From contig CAWGKE010000004.1 in NCBI GenBank assembly GCA_963823075.1, positions 62,001-126,000 on the forward strand: DNA of 64,000 nucleotides, read 5' to 3'. Shown here one piece after another: positions 55,115 through 64,000 of this stretch. This stretch comes from UBA4732 sp963823075. Lineage in GTDB: Bacteria; Planctomycetota; Planctomycetia; Gemmatales; Gemmataceae. Numbering within the stretch: the stretch's first letter is position 1; each line of letters starts with the position of its first letter. The notes below the pieces were generated by a model, which was not told where the DNA came from, ran no database searches, and saw only the letters and a list, made by a program, of their open reading frames with translations. Made by a program: the position numbers and the translations under genes.

Positions 55115-56796
55115 TCAGGCGAAGAGGCGCTTGCACAGGCTGCGCACCGTGCCGATCACATCGGCCCGGGCGACCGCCGCCGTGCAGCGGTCGGACGCCC
55201 GCGGCAGTTCGACGCACGCCATGAAACAGAGCGCGAGCACCAGCAGGCTGTACACGCTCCACGCCACGTCCAGCGCCGTAAATTCGCCGATCGCCACGAC
55301 CTCGCACCAGCCCGTCAAATTCAGGGCCATGCCGACCAGCAGCGCCCCGGCCAGCGCGAGGTAGAGCCAGGCGATGCGCCACTGCACGACCACGCCGTCG
55401 CGCGCCAGGCCCTTCGCCGTCACCTGGAACGGCCGGCCGAACGGGGCGACCAGCGACTTCAACACCGCTGCTGTCAGGTGGAAGGCCGGCAACGCCTTGT
55501 GGACGGTCGTGACGATCGGCAGCACCTTGCCGTCGGACAGCCAGTAGCCGATGACGTAGCCGGCGATCAGTCGCGGCAGCAGCAGCATGACCGTTTGCTC
55601 AGCGCCGGCCCGGAAGGCGGCCATGCCGGTGTACCAGAAGACGATCGGCGCCAGCAGCACCAGCACCATGAAGGGGTAGGTCAGCCAGTAGACCACCGGC
55701 TCCAGGTAGAACAGGCGGTCCAGCAGCGACAGGCCGCGACCGCGAACCGGCCCGGTCGTCAGGAAGAGGTGCTGCATGGTGCCGGCGCACCAGCGGACGC
55801 GCTGCTTGATGTACTCCGGCACGCTCTCGGGCGCCAGGCCGTGGGCCAGGGCCTCGTTGAGGAAGAGCGTCCGCCAGCCCCGGCCGCGCAACGCATAAGA
55901 GATCTCCAAATCCTCGCAGATCGACCCCTGCGGGAAGCCGCCCAATTCGTCCAGCCGCGCCCGCGGCGTGAGCCAGCCGCTGCCGACGCAGAAGGCGTTC
56001 TCGTGGGCGTCCCGCGCCGACTGCACCACCGTCATGAAGAAGTTCTGCTCCTCCGTCCAGGCGCCCGAGCCGAGCAGGTTGTGCTGCACCGGGTCGGGGT
56101 TGCGGAAATGCTGCGGCGTCTGCACCAACGCCACCCCCTTTTGGTAGAGGAGAAATCCCAGAGTGCGGTAGAGGAAATGCGGCTCCAGCTGGAAATCGGC
56201 GTCGATCACCAGCACGAACTCGCCGCCGGTGCGCGGCAAGGCGTAGTTGAGGTTGCCCGCCTTGCCGTGCTCATTGGTCGGCCGGGCGAGATAGCCGACG
56301 CCATGCCGCCGGCACAGCTCGCTCAGCCACGGGCGCCGGCTGTCGTCCAGAATCCACACCTGCACCCGCCCGACGGGGTAGTCCAGCGCCAGCGCCGCGA
56401 GGATGGTCTGTTCCAGGATTTCCGCCCCCTCGTTATAAGTCGGGATGAACACGTCCACGGTCGGCAGGTCTTCCTCGCAGCGGAGCCGGCGTTCATAAAC
56501 GTCGGCCTGCGGCGAATGGTCGGTGACGTGCGCCAGGACGCACAGGCTCCAAACCTCGTACACGGTCACGAGCATTTCGCATGAGAAGAACAGCCACGGC
56601 CACAGGGCCGTCGGGGTCCACGCGAAGTCCGGCAACGTCCAGCCGGCCCGCCAGACCACGTAGGCCACGGTCAGGGCGTTCAGCACCGCGATGACGGCGA
56701 CGCGCGCCCAGGTGCGCGCGCGGGCGCCCCCCAGACGAACAGGATTAGCCCGGCCGCGAGCAGCAGGTTGACCCAGACGGCTTCCGTGACGACCAT
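55115..56796 (-). CDS. GT2 cellulose-synthase-like glycosyltransferase, frame break at N-terminus
   Basis: The processive membrane glycosyltransferase family 2 has VFIPTYNEGAEILEQTILAA, WILDDSRRP (first Asp), LVIDADFQLEPHFL (DxD), GSICEDLEISYAL (TED-like), then YIKQRVRWCAGTMQHL (QxxRW). Several membrane helices follow. The ATG at 56796, right after the HlyD stop, opens an extra N-terminal helix (LLLAAGLILFVWGAPARA). The frame breaks near 56725-56732 in a G run. It makes a beta-linked polymer. There is no PilZ domain on this protein, so a separate c-di-GMP receptor may control it. Confidence 0.88.
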
Positions 56797-56797
56797 T

Positions 56798-58154
56798 TTA
56801 CACCCCCACCCATCCGAAGAGCCACATCATGGCCTGCTGGCAAGGGCTGGGATGCTCGTCCACGATGAGCACGCGCGCGTGCCGGCCGATGAGCGCCGCG
56901 TCGCGGACGCCGGGGTCGAAGTCGATCAGCACGCGCACCTGCTTCATGTCGGGGCAGGGCAGGTTGATGGCGAACGACGCCTCGGTGTCCGCACCGCCCA
57001 GCGTGCGCACGGCACGAACGTGGCCGTTCAGCACGCGCCCGTCGGTGAGCCGGATGACGGCGCGGCTGCCAGTCGTGATCGTGTTCAAATGGGACTGGGG
57101 AAGCAGCGCCTCCACGAAGATGGTGTCGCGGTCGGCGATCTCCAGCAAGTTCTCCTGTTGTTTCACCGCCTGGCCCGGCTCGCCGTTCCGCTTCCAAACG
57201 GCGCCCGAAACCGGCGACGCGACGGCCGCCTCGGATAGCTGGTCCATCCGCCGCTGCTCCTCTTGCAGCTCCCTGTCCGCCGCGGCCAGCTTGTCGTCGG
57301 TTTCCTTGATTTCCGTCTGCATCTGTGGGATCTTCGCGTCCAGCTCGTCGGCGCACTGCTCGAACGACGGCGCGTCCCGCTGGAAGAGGAAGCCCTGCTC
57401 AGCTGCGCAGCTCCTTTCTCAGCTTGGCGCGGGCAGCTTCCGCCTCCTCGCAATGCTTGGCCGCCACGGATTCGCCCGACCGCGCCGCGTCCATCTCGCT
57501 GTCCGCGCCCACCTGCTGCGCCGCGAGCCGCACCGCGCGCGTCGTCCGCACGTGGGCGGCCTCTCCCTCGACGTGGGCGGCCTCGACCCGGGCGTCCGCC
57601 TCCGCAATCGAATCCTTTAGCGAACTCACAAGTTCTTTATAGAACCGCTGCGTGGAGTCGCGGCACTCGTCCCGCGTCCGCGTCGCGGCCTCCAGGTCGC
57701 TTGTCAGGCGCTCGCGCTGGGCGGCCAGCACGCTGCGGCGGGCGGTCAGCTCGGCCAGGTGGGAGGTGTCCGCCCGGCTGCTGACGACTTTCAGCAGCGG
57801 TTCGCCCGCCTCGACCACGTCGCCGATGTCGTGGAAGATTACCCCGGCCGCGCCGTCGATGGGCGCTCGCACCTGGACCATACGGGCGTTAACGACCGCC
57901 TGGCTGGTGACGGGGAAGAAGAAGGGCACGACCAGCCACCAGAGGGCCGCCACCACCATCGCCAGGCCCACGGCCCGGCGTGCGAGTCGCCAGACCGAAA
58001 AGCGTCGGGCCTCGGGCCGGGGCGGCGCCGCGCTCTCCCGATGGGCGCGTCCTGCCGGGTCGATTAGGGGTCGGCCCGGCGGCGCGTGATTCATGGATGC
58101 CTCATGAGGGGCGTGGGCGTTCCAGTGGGCCGTGCGGCCGTTCTCGGTGTTCAT
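56798..58154 (-). CDS. HlyD-family membrane fusion protein, frame break
   Basis: The start at 58154 follows GGAGGCAGCC. One membrane span (LAMVVAALWWLVVPFFFPVT) is followed by the biotinyl-like lipoyl half MVQVRAPIDGAAGVIFHDIGDVV, a long coiled coil (LAELTARRSVLAAQRERLTS) and the second lipoyl half, VASPVSGAVWKRNGEPGQAV. The frame breaks near 57405 (AKLRKELR to EQGFLFQRDAPSF). The C-terminus is the beta barrel of adaptor proteins. Overlapping the glycosyltransferase start, it is likely the periplasmic partner of that enzyme, as in Alg44 or BcsB-type systems. Confidence 0.85.
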
Positions 58155-58732
58155 GCGGCTGCCTCCAAGGGGACAAGGGCGCAACCACCACCGCGCCGTA
58201 CACTAAAGAAAGTGGTACGCGGCACGTGCGGAAGGCAGACGCCCGTTGAATCACGGGAGAGGGATAACAAAGATCAGGAGAGGAGAAAACGGTGGGGAGA
58301 GGCAATGACCTCGCGGCTTCAGGAACACCGAGGGCCGACTGACGCGACAGAACGCCCGAAGCCCATTCAGGTCTTGGTCGTGCGGCGGGGCCGCACGCCG
58401 TCCGCCGGGGAACGCAGCGAGGGCGCTCCCATGAGGACGGGATGAGAAAAGCAAACGGCGGACCTTTGGGCGAAAGGGGCGCGGGTTTAGGGGCGGTTTT
58501 CTTCCTCTCGCCAGCGGAATCTTGTCCTAACCGCATAAGCTGGGTGAACTTGCAGCACGACAAACGGCACGTGAAGAGCAAGAGTACGCTGTCAAAAGAG
58601 TCCCGCCCTCCGTGGGCGAGTGCGCATCCTTTGGGCAATGCTGCTCACAATCAGGAAGATTCCGCCGGACGGCCTGGTGGGCCGAGCCGTCGATGCAACC
58701 GAAGTATGAACATAGCTGGAGACGATGCAACC
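58155..58732. other. Divergent intergenic region
   Basis: No gene is supported in either frame set. A frame of 178 codons across this space has no similarity or codon pattern. Promoters for the HlyD gene and for the AtuA-like gene should lie here. No clear boxes are visible. Confidence 0.5.
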
Positions 58733-59101
58733 ATGTCCGGCGACACCCTGACCCTGGCCGACGTCGCCCACGGCCGCAGCGGCGACAAGGGCAATCACGC
58801 CAACATCGCCGTCCTGGCCTACACGCCGGCGGGCTTCGCATGGCTGAAGGAACAGCTGACGGCCGAGATGGTGCGGCGCTACTTCGCGCCGCTGGGGCCG
58901 TCGCGCGTGCTGCGCTACGAGGCGCCGAACTTGCTCGGCTTGAACTTCGTCCTGTATGACGTGCTGGCCGGAGGCGCCAGCCGGTCGCTGCGAACGGACA
59001 CGCAGGGCAAGACCCTGGCCCTGGCGCTGCTCCGCATGCCGCTGCCGCGGCCGGAAAACCTGGATGCCATGACCCGACCGAAGCCGGAGGCAATCCCATG
59101 A
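58733..59101 (+). CDS. AtuA-like C-terminal domain protein
   Basis: The 122-residue protein begins LTLADVAHGRSGDKGNHANI, the hallmark H-x-R-S-G-D-K-G-x-x-x-N of the small AtuA-associated ferredoxin-fold proteins, and continues GPSRVLRYEAPNLLGLNFVL. It normally pairs with AtuA, found here 3.6 kb away. GGAG precedes the ATG at 58733. The stop overlaps the next gene by four bases, so it is coupled to the hydratase. Confidence 0.85.
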   Translation: MSGDTLTLADVAHGRSGDKGNHANIAVLAYTPAGFAWLKEQLTAEMVRRYFAPLGPSRVLRYEAPNLLGLNFVLYDVLAGGASRSLRTDTQGKTLALALLRMPLPRPENLDAMTRPKPEAIP

Positions 59102-59916
59102 GCGATGAGCCGGTCCTTTACGAAGTGCGGCGGCCCGCCGCCGTCCTCACCCTCAACCGCCCTGACCGGCGCAACGCCCTCAGCCGGTCGCTCATCGTCG
59201 CCCTGGCCGACGCCTTCAGCCGGGCAGCTGACGACGCGGCCGTCCGCTGCGTCGTCCTCACCGGCGCCGGATCGGCGTTCTGCGCCGGCATGGATCTCGC
59301 GGAGTTGCAGGAATCCGTAGGGGCGGGGTTGCCCCGCCCCTGCCCGCAAGAGGAGAAGAGCCCCGTCTGGCAGGACGCGCTGCGCCTCGCCGGCCTGTAT
59401 GAGCGCATTTACAGCTCCGCCAAGCCGACGATTGCGGCGGTCAACGGGCCGGCGGCGGCCGGCGGCGCGGGATTGGTTTCGGTGTGCGATTTGGCCGTCG
59501 CCGCGCCGGAGGCCAGATTCGGCTACCCGGAGGTGCGTCGCGGCCTGGTGGCGGCGATGGTGATGCCGCATTTGCTGCGACACGTCGGCGAGCGAACGGC
59601 CCGCTATCTGCTTTTGACCGGGGAACTGATCGGCGCCGAGGAAGCGCTGCGGGCGGGGTTCATTAACGCCGTCGCGCCGGCGGGGCGGCTGATGGAGACG
59701 GCCCTGGGATGGGCGCGGTCGGTGGCCGAGGGCGGGCCGAACGCCCTGGAGCGCACCAAAGACCTGTTGCATCGCTTTTCACGGCAGGCGGTCGGCCTGG
59801 AGGAGGCGGCGAAGGCCAGCGCCGCGCCCCGGCTCACCGAGGAGTGCCGGCTGGGCCTCGAAGCCTTTTTCGCCAAACGGCCCGCCCCTTGGGCGCCGCC
59901 GTCCGCCAGGGAATAG
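59098..59916 (+). CDS. Enoyl-CoA hydratase/isomerase carrying an inserted repeat
   Basis: The 272-residue crotonase-fold protein has LNRPDRRNALSRSLIVAL at the N-terminus, the oxyanion-hole segments GAGSAFCAGMDLAELQE and NGPAAAGGAGLVSVCDLAVA, and FGYPEVRRGLVAAM with the active acidic residue. Between residues 74 and 84 (VGAGLPRPCP) the DNA is the palindromic repeat at 59317-59343, inserted in frame in a surface loop next to the oxyanion loop. Coupled to the AtuA-like gene, it would hydrate or isomerise the branched enoyl-CoA of the acyclic terpene pathway. Activity after the insertion is untested. Confidence 0.85.
   Translation: MSDEPVLYEVRRPAAVLTLNRPDRRNALSRSLIVALADAFSRAADDAAVRCVVLTGAGSAFCAGMDLAELQESVGAGLPRPCPQEEKSPVWQDALRLAGLYERIYSSAKPTIAAVNGPAAAGGAGLVSVCDLAVAAPEARFGYPEVRRGLVAAMVMPHLLRHVGERTARYLLLTGELIGAEEALRAGFINAVAPAGRLMETALGWARSVAEGGPNALERTKDLLHRFSRQAVGLEEAAKASAAPRLTEECRLGLEAFFAKRPAPWAPPSARE
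59317..59343. repeat. GC-rich palindrome inside a CDS
   Basis: GTAGGGGCGGGG, TTG, CCCCGCCCCTGC. It encodes GLPRPCP. It matches the insertion in the PSD1 gene at 47820-47850. Confidence 0.85.
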
Positions 59917-59937
59917 ACGGCGAAGGCGCGCTTGCGG

Positions 59938-61222
59938 TCATTCTCTGTTCCCTGTTCCCCGCTGGGCCGCCTCCTGTTCGCCCATCCAGAAGACGAGTTC
60001 CTCGGCGCTCAGGCGCGTCGATAATTCGCAGCCGTGCCGCCACCCGCCTTCCTCCGGTGCCGAGTGCTTCACCCGCGCCAGCAGCGTCCGGGCGTCTGGC
60101 GCCAGCGGTTCCACTACCAGCACCATGTCATCGGGAAGCCGGTTGTCCAGATGCAGGGCGATGCCGCCGCAGGATACGTCGCGCACCGCGGCGAACTCCT
60201 CCTGCTCCTCCCCCTCCCGGCGGATGCGGGCGGTGCGGTTGCTTCAGCGCACGGGCCGTCGCCCGCCGGTCGATGCCCGGTTTCGGCTCCGCCAGGGCCT
60301 CGGCCTCGGTGACGACGGCGTGCTCCACCCGGCCCTTGCCCATCCGCTTGGCCCCGTACATCAGGGCGTCCACGCGCTGGATCATCAGGTCGATGTCTCC
60401 CAGCGGTCGGAGGAAGGTAACGGCGCCGACGCTCAGCGTCACCGGCCAGCCCTTGCGCCGCAGCTCGCGTGACAGGTGCTCCTGCAAGCGCGCCAGCAGG
60501 GCGGCGGCCCCCTCCGTCCCCGTCTCCGGCAGCAGCAGCGCGAATTCGTCGCCGCCGAGGCGGGCCAGGAGGTCCGCGCTGCGCAGGTGCAGCTGGATCG
60601 TGTGTACTACGCACCGCAGGGCTTCATCCCCGGCCGCGTGTCCGAGGCGGTCGTTGAGCTGTTTGAAGTTGTCCAGGTCGAAATAAGCCAGGGTCAGCGG
60701 CCGCTCCCCTCGACGCGCTCGCTCCGCCTCGGCGCCCGCCGTCTCGTAAAACGTTCGGCCGTTGGCCGCCCCAGTGAGCGGATCGGTGCGGGCCAGCAGC
60801 CGCTCGCGCACGATGCTGACGCGCAACCGCGAAACCAGGCTGGCCATCAAGGCCAGCGTGCCGAAGCGGATGATCCCGTTCCATACCCGCACCGACGGCG
60901 GCAGCGCGGGGTTCTCGTCCCAATCAACCAGATGCCAGGCGATCGACCCTCCAAGGGACAGCAAAATTGCGTCCGAGAAGCCGCCGCACCAGGCGCAGGC
61001 CGTCACCGGCAGCAGATAGAGCAGACTGAAAGACAGGCGCGATTCGGTGGCGCGATCCAGCAGCGCGATCACGGCGACGCCCAAGCCGGCGGCGACGAAA
61101 AGGAGCGCCCGTTGCAAGCGTTGGCACCGCCCCACGGGCGAAGCGCCGTCGCGATCCGACGGCAGCCGGGGGCCGCTCTGCAGCGAAGGCAGCTTTGTGG
61201 CGGCAGGCGATTGAGGTGTCAT
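59938..61222 (-). CDS. Membrane diguanylate cyclase fused to PilZ, frame break
   Basis: N-terminal membrane helices (LLFVAAGLGVAVIALLDRA, FSLLYLLPVTACAWCGGFSD) precede a GGDEF domain with intact site LARLGGDEFALLLPETG. RSAD, the RxxD inhibitory site, is placed five residues before GGDEF. A PilZ domain follows, RRATARALK then NRTARIRREG (frame break near 60240) and VRDVSCGGIALHLDN with the D-x-S-x-x-G motif. It ends at 59938. The protein should both make c-di-GMP and bind it. Neighbouring kinase-PilZ suggests a shared local circuit. Confidence 0.85.
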
Positions 61223-61418
61223 GGTAGGGTCCCAGCTCCGGGGTCGGGCCGTTCGCGTGAGAGCGAGGCTTTTCGGCCCCTGGCAAACTCTAGCTCAAGA
61301 ACGGCGTCCGCATCATGAATCGCCGCCCGGTCGGGAGCGACGGGCCGCCGACCGGCAACATAAGGGCTGACAGGGAGAAGCCAAACCGACTCCCCGCGTG
61401 AGGCAGGGAAAGGGCAGG

Positions 61419-62623
61419 TCAATCCGGGTGGATGAGGACCGTCATCGGTTTGTTCCCCAGGAGCGTTTCCAGCTCGCCGATCTCCAGTTGTCGCTTGAAC
61501 ACGCAGCCGACCGACCACTTGCGGGGGCCGGCCTCGCGCACCCACACCACCTTGGCGTAAAGCGTCGCCGCGCCGGTTTCCCCGGCTGGGACCTCGACGG
61601 CGAGGATGGCGCCCGGCTCGAAACGGCGCGCCAGCCGAAGCCGCACGCCGGTGCCCGAAACGTCCTGAATCACGGCGGCCCAGGTGTTGGGGCCGGCCTG
61701 GAGCGGCCGGCACGTGGCGGCCAGATCGGCCGGGAAGCGGAAAGCCCTGCGGCGATCCGCATCGCTCGGCGCCGACGCCGCGGCCGCGAACGCCGGGACG
61801 CGGGGCGCGGGCAGGACGAGCGAGTCCATGAATTCCCGGCACGACGCCTGCCGCTTCTCGGGGCAAGCGTCGAGGGCCTTGCAAACCGCCGCGTCCACGT
61901 GCGTGGAGATGTCCGGGACGTGACGCCGTGGGGGAACGAAGTCATTCAAGATCTTCTTTCGCAAGATCTGGAGGTTGCGCTTCCCCTGGAACGGCAGCAC
62001 CCCGGTGAGGGCGTGGTAGAGCGTCGCCCCCAGGCCGTAAATGTCGGCGGGGACCTCGGCCCGTTTGGCGTCCTCGAATTGCTCGGGGGCCACGAAGGCG
62101 ATCGTGCCCAGGCAGGTCCGCGTCCGGGTCAGCGGTTCCCCGTTGTTGAGGTCCTTGATGAGGCCGAGGTCGGACAGCTTGGCCTGGCCCTCCTTCGACA
62201 GAAGGACGTTCTCAGTTTTGACGTCGCGGTGGATCATCTGGAGCTGGTGCGCCGCCTGGAGTCCGTCGGCGACCTGGAGAAGGATGGGGACGGCTTCGCG
62301 CTCGGGCAGCGGCCCCTTGGCGCGATGCGGCGGCCCAGGTTCTCGCCGTCGATGAACTCCATGACGAGGTAAGGGCGCCCGTTTTCCTCGGCGAAATCCC
62401 AGACCTGGATGATGTTGGGGTGGCGCAGGCGGGCGGCGGCGGCGTATTCCTGCTCGAAGCGTTTCACCAGGACGGGGTTGGACGCGAACTTAGGCTCCAT
62501 CACCTTGATCGCGACGATTTGCCCCGTCTCGCGGCGGCGGCCCCGATAGACGGTCGCCATGCCGCCTTTGCCAACGACTTCCAGGACCTCGTACGGTCCG
62601 ATAAAGGGGCCAATGTCCGGCAT
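61419..62623 (-). CDS. Ser/Thr protein kinase fused to PilZ, frame break
   Basis: The Hanks-type kinase starts at 62623 with MPDIGPFIGPYEVLEVVGKG. P-loop GKGGMATVYRG, Lys in IVAIKVMEPKF, catalytic loop MIHRDVKTENVLL, DLG in place of DFG (LSDLGLIKD), and APE in FVAPEQFEDAKRAEV. The frame breaks near 62313-62316 (G run; RIAPRG to PLPEREAVPILLQ). After residue 280 a PilZ domain carries DRRRAFRFPADL and IQDVSGTGVRL. Kinase-PilZ fusions would link phosphorylation to c-di-GMP. No extracellular sensor domain is present. Planctomycete kinases are often of this soluble type. Confidence 0.87.
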
Positions 62624-62821
62624 AGGGCGCACCTGTGCGGGCCGGGCGGCGCCGGGGCGTTCGTTGCCCGAAAGCGCCGGGATGCGATTCGCATCGCCTC
62701 CAAGCCCAACTATAGGGTGAGTTCTCGTATCCGTCAAAAAATCCCGCCCCGGCGAGAGGGGCGCCGGCCGGGTTCCTGCCGGCATCCAATTCCCGGCCGT
62801 CCGGCGGTACAATGGGCCGGT

Positions 62822-64000
62822 ATGGCTGAGCAACTATCCGGCGTCGTCGAGCGTGTTACCTTCCACAGCCCCGAGACGGGCTTCGCGGTGCTGCGCGTGC
62901 AGGCCCGCGGCCGGCGCGGCCTCACCGCGGTAGTGGGGACCGTGGCGTCGGTGACGGCCGGCGAGTACGTCGAAGCGGTCGGCGCCTGGGTTCAGGACCG
63001 CGAACACGGTGAGCAGTTCAAGGCCGACGAGCTGCGCTGCACGCCGCCGCAGACCGTCGAGGGCGTCGAAAAATACCTCGGCTCCGGCCTCGTCAAGGGC
63101 ATCGGCCCGCGCCTCGCGCGCGAGATCGTTAAAGTCTTCGGCGAGCGCACCCTGGCCGTCATCGACGAAAGCCCGTCGTTTTTGCGGGAAGTGAAGGGCA
63201 TCGGGCCGCGCCGCATCCAGCGCATCCACGAGGGCTGGCGGCAGCACAAGGCCGTGCGCGACATCATGGTCTTCCTCCAGTCGCACGGCGTCGGCACGGC
63301 CCGCGCCGTGCGCATCTACAAGACCTACGGCGACCAGGCCGTCGAAACGGTGCGCGCCAACCCCTACCGGCTGGCGACCGACATCTGGGGCGTCGGCTTC
63401 AAGACGGCCGACGACCTGGCCCGGCGCATGGGGTTCGATCCACAATCGCCGCAGCGGGCGCGGGCCGCGCTCCGCTTCCTGCTGCAACGACTCGGCCAGG
63501 AGGGCCACGTGGCCTATCCCGAGCCGGCACTGCTGGAGCCGGCGCTGCTCCGGGAAAAGGCGGGCATTACCGACATCCCCACCGAATTAATGGCGGCCGC
63601 GGTCGAGGCGGAGCGGCAGGCCGGCGATGTGGTGCGCGAGACGGAGGCGGCGCCGCCGCTCCTGTATCTCAAACCGATGTTCCTGGCCGAGCTGGGCGTG
63701 GCGCGGTCGCTGCTGCGTCTCCGCGAGGGCGACCATCCCCTGCCGGCGTCGCTGGACCCCGAGGCGGCGGTGCGCGACGTCGAGGCGAAGATGGGTCTGC
63801 AGCTGGCCGCGGCCCAGCGCGACGCCATCGCGCAGGCGGCGCGGAGCAAAGTGCTGGTCGTCACGGGAGGCCCCGGCGTTGGGAAGACGACGATTGTGAG
63901 GGGGATACTCGAAATCTTTTCCGGCCGCGGCCTGCGCTGCGGCCTGTGCGCCCGACGGGGCGGGCGGCCAAGCGGCTGACGGAGACGACCGGCCGCGAGG
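62822..64000 (+). CDS. recD2: RecD2-type ATP-dependent helicase, partial, frame break
   Basis: The N-terminal OB-like region (SGVVERVTFHSPETGFAVLR) and helix-hairpin-helix repeats (KGIGPRLAREIVKVFG, KGIGPRRIQRI, GVGTARAVRIYKTYG) lead into the RecA motor with Walker A VVTGGPGVGKTTIVRG. Near 63950 a missing C breaks the frame. The continuation PTGRAAKRLTETTGRE is motif Ia of the RecD/TraA-type helicases. The gene then runs off the window. RecD2 acts in DNA repair or replication restart without RecBC. The ATG at 62822 fits the family N-terminus. Confidence 0.88.

Noticed and set aside
58102..58638. Minus-strand frame of 178 codons upstream of HlyD
   Set aside because: No similarity and biased composition. 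The HlyD start is fixed downstream by a good ribosome-binding site.

Overview
The window is high-GC, densely coded bacterial DNA that reads as a planctomycete, most likely a Gemmataceae-like member of Planctomycetota. The basis is gene content: two divergent pairs of cytochrome-c/DUF1549/DUF1553 and DUF1501 genes, three Uma2 nucleases, secreted HEAT-repeat proteins, a squalene-cyclase-like repeat protein, a kinase fused to PilZ, and abundant palindromic repeats. No rRNA, tRNA or CRISPR was recognised.

Layout. 1-3.5 kb is a scarred accessory patch: a HEAT protein, a DNA/RNA non-specific endonuclease and a PIN-domain remnant separated by a small inverted-repeat element, and the C-terminal third of an HK97-type capsid protein. 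3.5-9 kb holds secreted proteins, a CE15-like esterase, an IS inserted in a palindromic repeat, a cupin and an STN-domain protein. 9-14.5 kb carries folC and a histidine kinase/response-regulator cluster. 14.6-19.2 kb has cysK, a HEAT gene split by an IS5-type element, and small secreted or membrane proteins. 19.6-24.5 kb has a cyclase-like repeat protein, a polysaccharide export lipoprotein and secreted Cys- or Gln-rich proteins. 24.6-38.6 kb is mostly enzymes (D-threonine-aldolase-like, ispH, Gfo/Idh/MocA, Fpg, ubiE/menG, hemE, yggU, yggS, DUF1015) with small accessory cassettes. 38.7-42.9 kb is a peptidase/DHDPS-like/hydroxyproline-dehydratase-like operon. 42.9-53.2 kb is a gingipain-like peptidase and the two PSD1/DUF1501 pairs. 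53.7-59.9 kb is an AtuA/enoyl-CoA hydratase locus split by an exopolysaccharide synthase module on the other strand. 59.9-62.6 kb has a GGDEF-PilZ protein and a kinase-PilZ protein. 62.8 kb to the end is a RecD2-type helicase.

How the parts fit. Exopolysaccharide export (21.9 kb), glycosyltransferase plus HlyD (55-58 kb) and cyclic-di-GMP synthesis and binding proteins (60-62.6 kb) could form one surface-polysaccharide and signalling theme. Housekeeping genes are interleaved with accessory cassettes rather than clustered.

Caution. About seventeen otherwise intact genes or repeats, folC among them, contain single-base frame breaks, mostly at G/C runs. This looks like indel error in the assembly rather than biology. 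Each affected gene is given with its full reconstructed span and the approximate break position.
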